Source: an uncultured Eubacteriales bacterium (GTDB lineage: Bacteria; Bacillota; Clostridia; Christensenellales; Borkfalkiaceae). From it: a stretch of 64,000 bases of DNA. The DNA lies in contig CATZMZ010000001.1 of assembly GCA_958421945.1 (NCBI GenBank), positions 62,001 through 126,000 of the forward strand. The letters are read 5' to 3'. A program made the position numbers and the translations under genes. Under the pieces are notes generated by a model. It was given only the letters and a program-made list of their open reading frames with translations. It did no database searches and was not told the origin of the DNA. Positions 60,672-64,000 of the stretch are shown here, in pieces. How positions within the stretch are numbered: position 1 is the stretch's first letter; every line of letters begins with the position of its first letter.

Positions 60672-61315
60672 ATATTCTCCTTTTTGAATACGTCAATAAT
60701 AAAATCCACGTCGGGCAGAGTCATTTGCTTTTGAATTTCTTTCGGAGCGATAACGTAACCGATCGTCGCGCCCTGAATAATGGAAATAAACAGCCTTGCG
60801 CATTCCGCCGCGGAATGTTTAACCGTAAAATATCCCGCCTTTTGACCTGCCTCGAAAAGCCTTTCAAGCTTAACCACGGGCAGTTCCGGCTTGCTGCCGT
60901 CGGCAGTCGGCGGAGGAGGGGGCGGCGTCCCCGTTTCCTTGCCGGTAAAGCATTGCGACACGAAAAAATAATAAAAATACGCAAAGTTCTCGTCGTTTTT
61001 CAGGTCGTAAAACATACCGTTAATAATTATACGCAGCTTTTCGTTATAATCGAACGTTTTAGCGAGCGATTTTTCCATATCGCCGTTCGATTTTTCGTGC
61101 TTGATGCGCATCGTTTCGTCGAAAACCTCTTTCTTGTTTTTAAAATAATGATAAAATAACCCGTGACTGCACCCCGCTTTTTTAACGATATCTTCTATCG
61201 TCGCGCCCGAGTAACCCTTTTCGCAAAACACTTTAAGCCCCGCAAGCGCGATTTCGCGTTTGCGCGCTTCTTTAACGCCGTACAGCGCGTTTTCTCTTTT
61301 TTTTGTGTTTTCCAC
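60668..61315 (-). CDS. TetR-family repressor of the ABC exporter
   Basis: 215 residues from GTG 61315, preceded by AAGGAGAG; longer in-frame readings cross the promoter and are rejected. N-terminal TetR HTH: REIALAGLKVFCEKGYSGATIEDIVKKAGCSHGLFYHYFKNKKEVF. The ligand-binding domain has a Pro run (GTPPPPPPTADG, near 143-154) that probably forms a loop. First gene of a TetR-ABC-ABC-radical SAM operon. Two TTGAC-N6-GTCAA operators at its promoter support autoregulation. Confidence 0.92.
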   Translation of the reverse strand: MENTKKRENALYGVKEARKREIALAGLKVFCEKGYSGATIEDIVKKAGCSHGLFYHYFKNKKEVFDETMRIKHEKSNGDMEKSLAKTFDYNEKLRIIINGMFYDLKNDENFAYFYYFFVSQCFTGKETGTPPPPPPTADGSKPELPVVKLERLFEAGQKAGYFTVKHSAAECARLFISIIQGATIGYVIAPKEIQKQMTLPDVDFIIDVFKKENI

Positions 61316-61327
61316 CTCTCTCTCCTT

Positions 61328-61345
61328 ATTGACGCAAAAGTCAAT
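61328..61345. promoter_or_regulatory. TetR operator 1
   Basis: ATTGAC-N6-GTCAAT inverted repeat, directly after the -10 box on the minus strand and overlapping the transcription start. Same architecture as operator 2. Confidence 0.75.
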
Positions 61346-61352
61346 TATCGTT

Positions 61353-61381
61353 ATTATAATAACGCGTAAAGAAAAAGTCAA
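61353..61381 (-). promoter_or_regulatory. promoter of the TetR/exporter operon
   Basis: Minus strand TTGACT (61381-61376), 17-base spacer, TATAAT (61358-61353). A third operator half (GTCAA) overlaps the -35 box. Confidence 0.85.
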
Positions 61382-61408
61382 ATAAAAACGCGGTGATTTT
61401 AAAATTTT

Positions 61409-61426
61409 GTTGACGATAAAGTCAAC
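61409..61426. promoter_or_regulatory. TetR operator 2
   Basis: GTTGAC-N6-GTCAAC, about 28 bases upstream of the -35 box. The spacing between operators 1 and 2 is 81 bases centre to centre, compatible with looping or cooperative binding. Confidence 0.7.
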
Positions 61427-61503
61427 AAGGGTATTATTAAACCGAAAAAGGTCGAAAATTATAATATTAAGTGCGTAACGCGACATATATAGCGGGAAAA
61501 ATG

Positions 61504-61533
61504 TTGACATAACGAATAAAAAAGTGGTACAAT
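61504..61533 (+). promoter_or_regulatory. metK promoter
   Basis: TTGACA (61504-61509), 18-base spacer, TACAAT (61528-61533). Only about 25 bases of leader remain before the ATG, too short for a SAM riboswitch. Confidence 0.8.
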
Positions 61534-61564
61534 AATTCAGTATTTCATACGTAGGAAGTTTCTG

Positions 61565-62749
61565 ATGAAAAATTATTTTACAAGCGAAAGCGTTACGCAG
61601 GGGCATCCCGATAAGGTTTGCGACAGCGTTGCCGACGCAATCTTGGACGACTATTTAAAGGGAGACCCCGATTCGCGCGTGGCGTGCGAGGTCGTTGCAA
61701 CAACAGATTTTATGTTTATCACGGGCGAGATTACCTCCGCCGCCAACGTCGACGCCGAAAAAATCGCGAGAAGGGTTATTTCGGAAATAGGCTATAACGA
61801 TAAAACCACGGGCTTTTCCGCGGATACCGTTAAAATCATTGTGGACGTTAAAGAACAAAGCGCGGATATTGCGCTCGGCGTGGATAATTCCGCGGAAGCG
61901 AAAGAGGAGCTGCGTGCCGGCGGCAAAGAGGAAGCGTTCGACAAAACGGGCGCGGGCGACCAGGGCATGATGTTCGGCTACGCGTGCAGAGAAACGGAGG
62001 AGCTTATGCCTCTGCCCATAACTCTCGCGCACAAAATGTGCAGAAAACTCGAAGAGGTGCGCAAATCGGGCAAGCTTGCTTACCTTCGTCCGGACGGAAA
62101 GGGGCAGGTTACCGTCGAGTACGAGAACGGCGCGCCCGTCCGTATAGAAGCGGTCGTTCTGTCCTCTCAGCACGACGACACGGTTACCACCGAAAAGTTG
62201 CGCGCCGACCTTAAAAAATACGTTATAGACGAGATTATCCCCGACGGATATGCGGACGAAAACACTAAATATTACATTAACCCCACGGGCAGGTTCGAGA
62301 TAGGCGGCCCTGCGGGCGATTCCGGTTTAACCGGCAGAAAAATCATCGTCGATACTTACGGCGGCAGATGTCCGCACGGCGGCGGTTCGTTCTCGGGGAA
62401 AGACCCGACCAAGGTGGATCGTTCCGCAACGTATATGGCGCGTTACGTCGCTAAAAACATAGTGGCGGCGGGGCTTGCCGACGAGTGTCAGCTTCAATTC
62501 GCTTATGCAATCGGCATTGCAAAACCCGTTTCCGTTATGGTCAACACGTTCGGCACGGGCAAGCTTCCGGACGGGGTTATCGCCGACGTTGTCGTTAAGG
62601 AATTCGACCTGCGTCCCGCGGCGATTATCGAAAAATTAGGGCTTAAAAAACCGATTTATTCCGACACGGCGGCTTACGGGCATTTCGGCAGAAACGGTTT
62701 TTCGTGGGAAGCGACGGACAAAGTTGCCGACCTTAAAAAGTATTTATAA
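61565..62749 (+). CDS. metK: S-adenosylmethionine synthetase
   Basis: 394 residues, typical length. N-terminal SESVTQGHPDKVCDSVADAILD, GAGDQGMMFGYA in the middle, and GGGSFSGKDPTKVDRSATYMARYVAKNIV near the substrate site. Makes SAM from methionine and ATP. AGGAAG before the ATG. Followed 3 bases later by comF, so cotranscribed. Divergent from the TetR gene. Confidence 0.98.
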   Translation: MKNYFTSESVTQGHPDKVCDSVADAILDDYLKGDPDSRVACEVVATTDFMFITGEITSAANVDAEKIARRVISEIGYNDKTTGFSADTVKIIVDVKEQSADIALGVDNSAEAKEELRAGGKEEAFDKTGAGDQGMMFGYACRETEELMPLPITLAHKMCRKLEEVRKSGKLAYLRPDGKGQVTVEYENGAPVRIEAVVLSSQHDDTVTTEKLRADLKKYVIDEIIPDGYADENTKYYINPTGRFEIGGPAGDSGLTGRKIIVDTYGGRCPHGGGSFSGKDPTKVDRSATYMARYVAKNIVAAGLADECQLQFAYAIGIAKPVSVMVNTFGTGKLPDGVIADVVVKEFDLRPAAIIEKLGLKKPIYSDTAAYGHFGRNGFSWEATDKVADLKKYL

Positions 62750-62752
62750 CGA

Positions 62753-63481
62753 ATGAAACTAATAAACGGTATTTTCGGGTTTATCGGGCGGCTGCTCTAT
62801 TATCCGAAATGGCGATGCTTTTCTTGCGGAAGGGAAGTGTTCGACGACGAGTGCTTTTGCGCGGAATGTCGCAAAAAACTGCCGTTTATCGAGGGTGCGG
62901 TTTGCGAGCATTGCGGCAGACAGGTTATCGCTACGGAGAGTTATTGCTCGACTTGCAAGGGCGTCCTTACCCAAACGGACAGGGCGAGAAGCGTTTTTAA
63001 CTATGAAAAATCGGTCGCCGCGCTGATAAAACGCGCAAAATACGACAACGCGCGCTACGTTCTAACCGAATTCGCCGATTATTTGGCGTCGGCTTACTAT
63101 AAATATTATTTTAATTCCGCTCTGCTCGTTTGCGTTCCTATGACGCGCCGCGCGTTAAAACGCAGAGGTTATAATCAGTCGGAAATTCTCGCAAGACTCG
63201 TTTCCGAAAAGACGGGCGTTCCGTTCGCGGACGTTTTAATCAAGGTTAAGGAAACGAAACGTCAGGTTAAGCTTTCCGCAAACGAAAGAAGAAAAAATCT
63301 ATCGGGCGCGTTCAGGGTTACGGACAAAACGCGCGTTCGCGGCAAAAGCGTGCTTATTATCGACGACGTAACAACTACGGGTTCTACGGGAGAGGCTCTC
63401 GCCGAAAAACTTAAAAAGGCGGGCGCAGAACGGGTTGAGCTTTTAACGATTGCAAGCGTTCCTCCGAAAGCGGGCTATTGA
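62753..63481 (+). CDS. comF: ComF-family phosphoribosyltransferase-like protein
   Basis: 242 residues. Two N-terminal Cys4 zinc motifs (CFSCGREVFDDECFCAEC and CEHCGRQ...CSTC), then a PRTase domain with VLIIDDVTTTGSTGEAL and RRGYNQSEILAR. ComF helps single-stranded DNA entry during transformation in competent bacteria, but the gene also occurs widely in bacteria not known to be competent. Starts 3 bases after metK and lies upstream of secA, as in many Bacillota. Confidence 0.92.
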   Translation: MKLINGIFGFIGRLLYYPKWRCFSCGREVFDDECFCAECRKKLPFIEGAVCEHCGRQVIATESYCSTCKGVLTQTDRARSVFNYEKSVAALIKRAKYDNARYVLTEFADYLASAYYKYYFNSALLVCVPMTRRALKRRGYNQSEILARLVSEKTGVPFADVLIKVKETKRQVKLSANERRKNLSGAFRVTDKTRVRGKSVLIIDDVTTTGSTGEALAEKLKKAGAERVELLTIASVPPKAGY

Positions 63482-63729
63482 CGGGCTGTTGACGTTCGAC
63501 GGGTCAGGCAAGGCTCGGCAAAACGGCGGCGGTTCGTGAGGATTACGGGCGGCGACACGAGGCGGTTACGCACGGCGGCAAGGCTTATAATCGGCAAGCC
63601 TCGGCGGCAAAACATTAAAAGTTATTTAAAAACGATATTATTATATAGGAACAATTCGTATATTTAAGCATAAAGGCTCGTCGCGCTGACGCTTGCACGG
63701 CGGCTTGGTATAACGACAAGGAGTAAAAT
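63482..63729. other. intergenic region before secA
   Basis: 248 bases with variants of GGCAAGGCTCGGCAAAACGG, but no open gene and no convincing promoter. The hpf gene, often found between comF and secA in Bacillota, is absent. Confidence 0.5.
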
Positions 63730-64000
63730 ATGGGATTATTCAGGTATATTCTCGGCGGTGAAGCAAGAAGAAATTTAAGAAAGCTGGATAAAATGGCGGA
63801 CGGAGTGTTGGCTCTCGAAGGCAAATATTCGTGCATGTCCGATTCCGAGCTTCGCGAACAGACGGACGTCTTAAAGGGCAGGCTTAACAACGGCGAAACG
63901 ACGGACGATATTTTGTACGACGCGTTCGCGGTCGTGCGCGAGGCTGCCGCTCGCGTTCTCGGCATGAAACATTATAAAGTTCAGATTATCGGCGGTATCT
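63730..64000 (+). CDS. secA: preprotein translocase ATPase SecA, N-terminal part (runs off the window)
   Basis: First 90 residues from ATG 63730, with AAGGAG just upstream. The opening helix is followed by YDAFAVVREAAARVLGMKHYKVQIIGGI, the highly conserved SecA segment just before the helicase nucleotide site. SecA pushes preproteins through SecYEG, needed for the many exported proteins of this region. The reading frame is open to the right edge. Confidence 0.95.
   Translation, partial: MGLFRYILGGEARRNLRKLDKMADGVLALEGKYSCMSDSELREQTDVLKGRLNNGETTDDILYDAFAVVREAAARVLGMKHYKVQIIGGI

Noticed and set aside
61428..61564. Possible SAM riboswitch before metK
   Set aside because: The promoter at 61504-61533 leaves too little leader, and no S-box helices are recognisable.

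Overview
The window looks like a chromosomal segment of a low-to-moderate GC Bacillota/Clostridia-type bacterium, probably an uncultured gut or animal-associated one. Direct support: AGGAGG-type ribosome sites, many TTGACA-17-TATAAT promoters, many hairpin terminators, CIRCE operators on a Clp gene, numerous LxxC lipoproteins, and gene pairs typical of the group (RqcH-type NFACT protein, ComF next to SecA). A family-level placement (for example near Christensenellales) is only a guess. No phage, IS transposase, CRISPR array or plasmid module is visible.

Layout. 0.2-4.3 kb: XRE membrane regulator, polar amino-acid ABC importer, MntP/YtaF-like protein. 4.4-9.9 kb: anchored surface protein, RluA pseudouridine synthase, RqcH, membrane protein. 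10-13.3 kb: feoA-feoB iron uptake with a 54-codon overlapping gene, then a CvpA-like protein. 13.4-15.9 kb: uracil permease and upp behind a leader-peptide/terminator attenuator that resembles the pyrBI arrangement. 16.1-16.5 kb: a 30-codon gene with its own consensus promoter and terminator. 16.6-29.5 kb: a metabolic island with a PHP protein, a sorbitol-6-phosphate-dehydrogenase-like SDR, a two-domain class II aldolase whose second domain has lost its metal ligands, a divergent DeoR regulator, a SorE-like dehydrogenase, then a complete 2-oxoacid dehydrogenase complex (E2, E3, fused E1 alpha-beta) with lipoate-protein ligase. 29.5-33.4 kb: YitT protein and CIRCE-controlled clpB.

34-49.6 kb: a glycan-use locus with sugar-binding lipoprotein, two permeases but no ATPase, four very large secreted proteins (Ig-like, DUF4838, Big2, helical repeats), and a cytoplasmic GH29 fucosidase. 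A tiny ORF at 45246 with a run of nine G just before the 966-residue surface protein is out of frame by one base with a continuation that would couple translation to that gene. 49.6-50.2 kb is repeat-rich and carries tRNA-Gln, whose 3' end lies in a 108-bp duplication. 50.6-55.8 kb: XRE-cupin regulator plus potABCD spermidine/putrescine importer. 56-61.3 kb (minus strand): a TetR-controlled heterodimeric ABC exporter followed by a PflX-type radical SAM protein. 61.6-64 kb: metK, comF and the start of secA.

The strongest candidates for something new are the G-tract micro-gene at 45246, the uracil attenuator at 13.4 kb, the 30-codon gene at 16.3 kb, and the polyol/aldolase/2-oxoacid dehydrogenase island.
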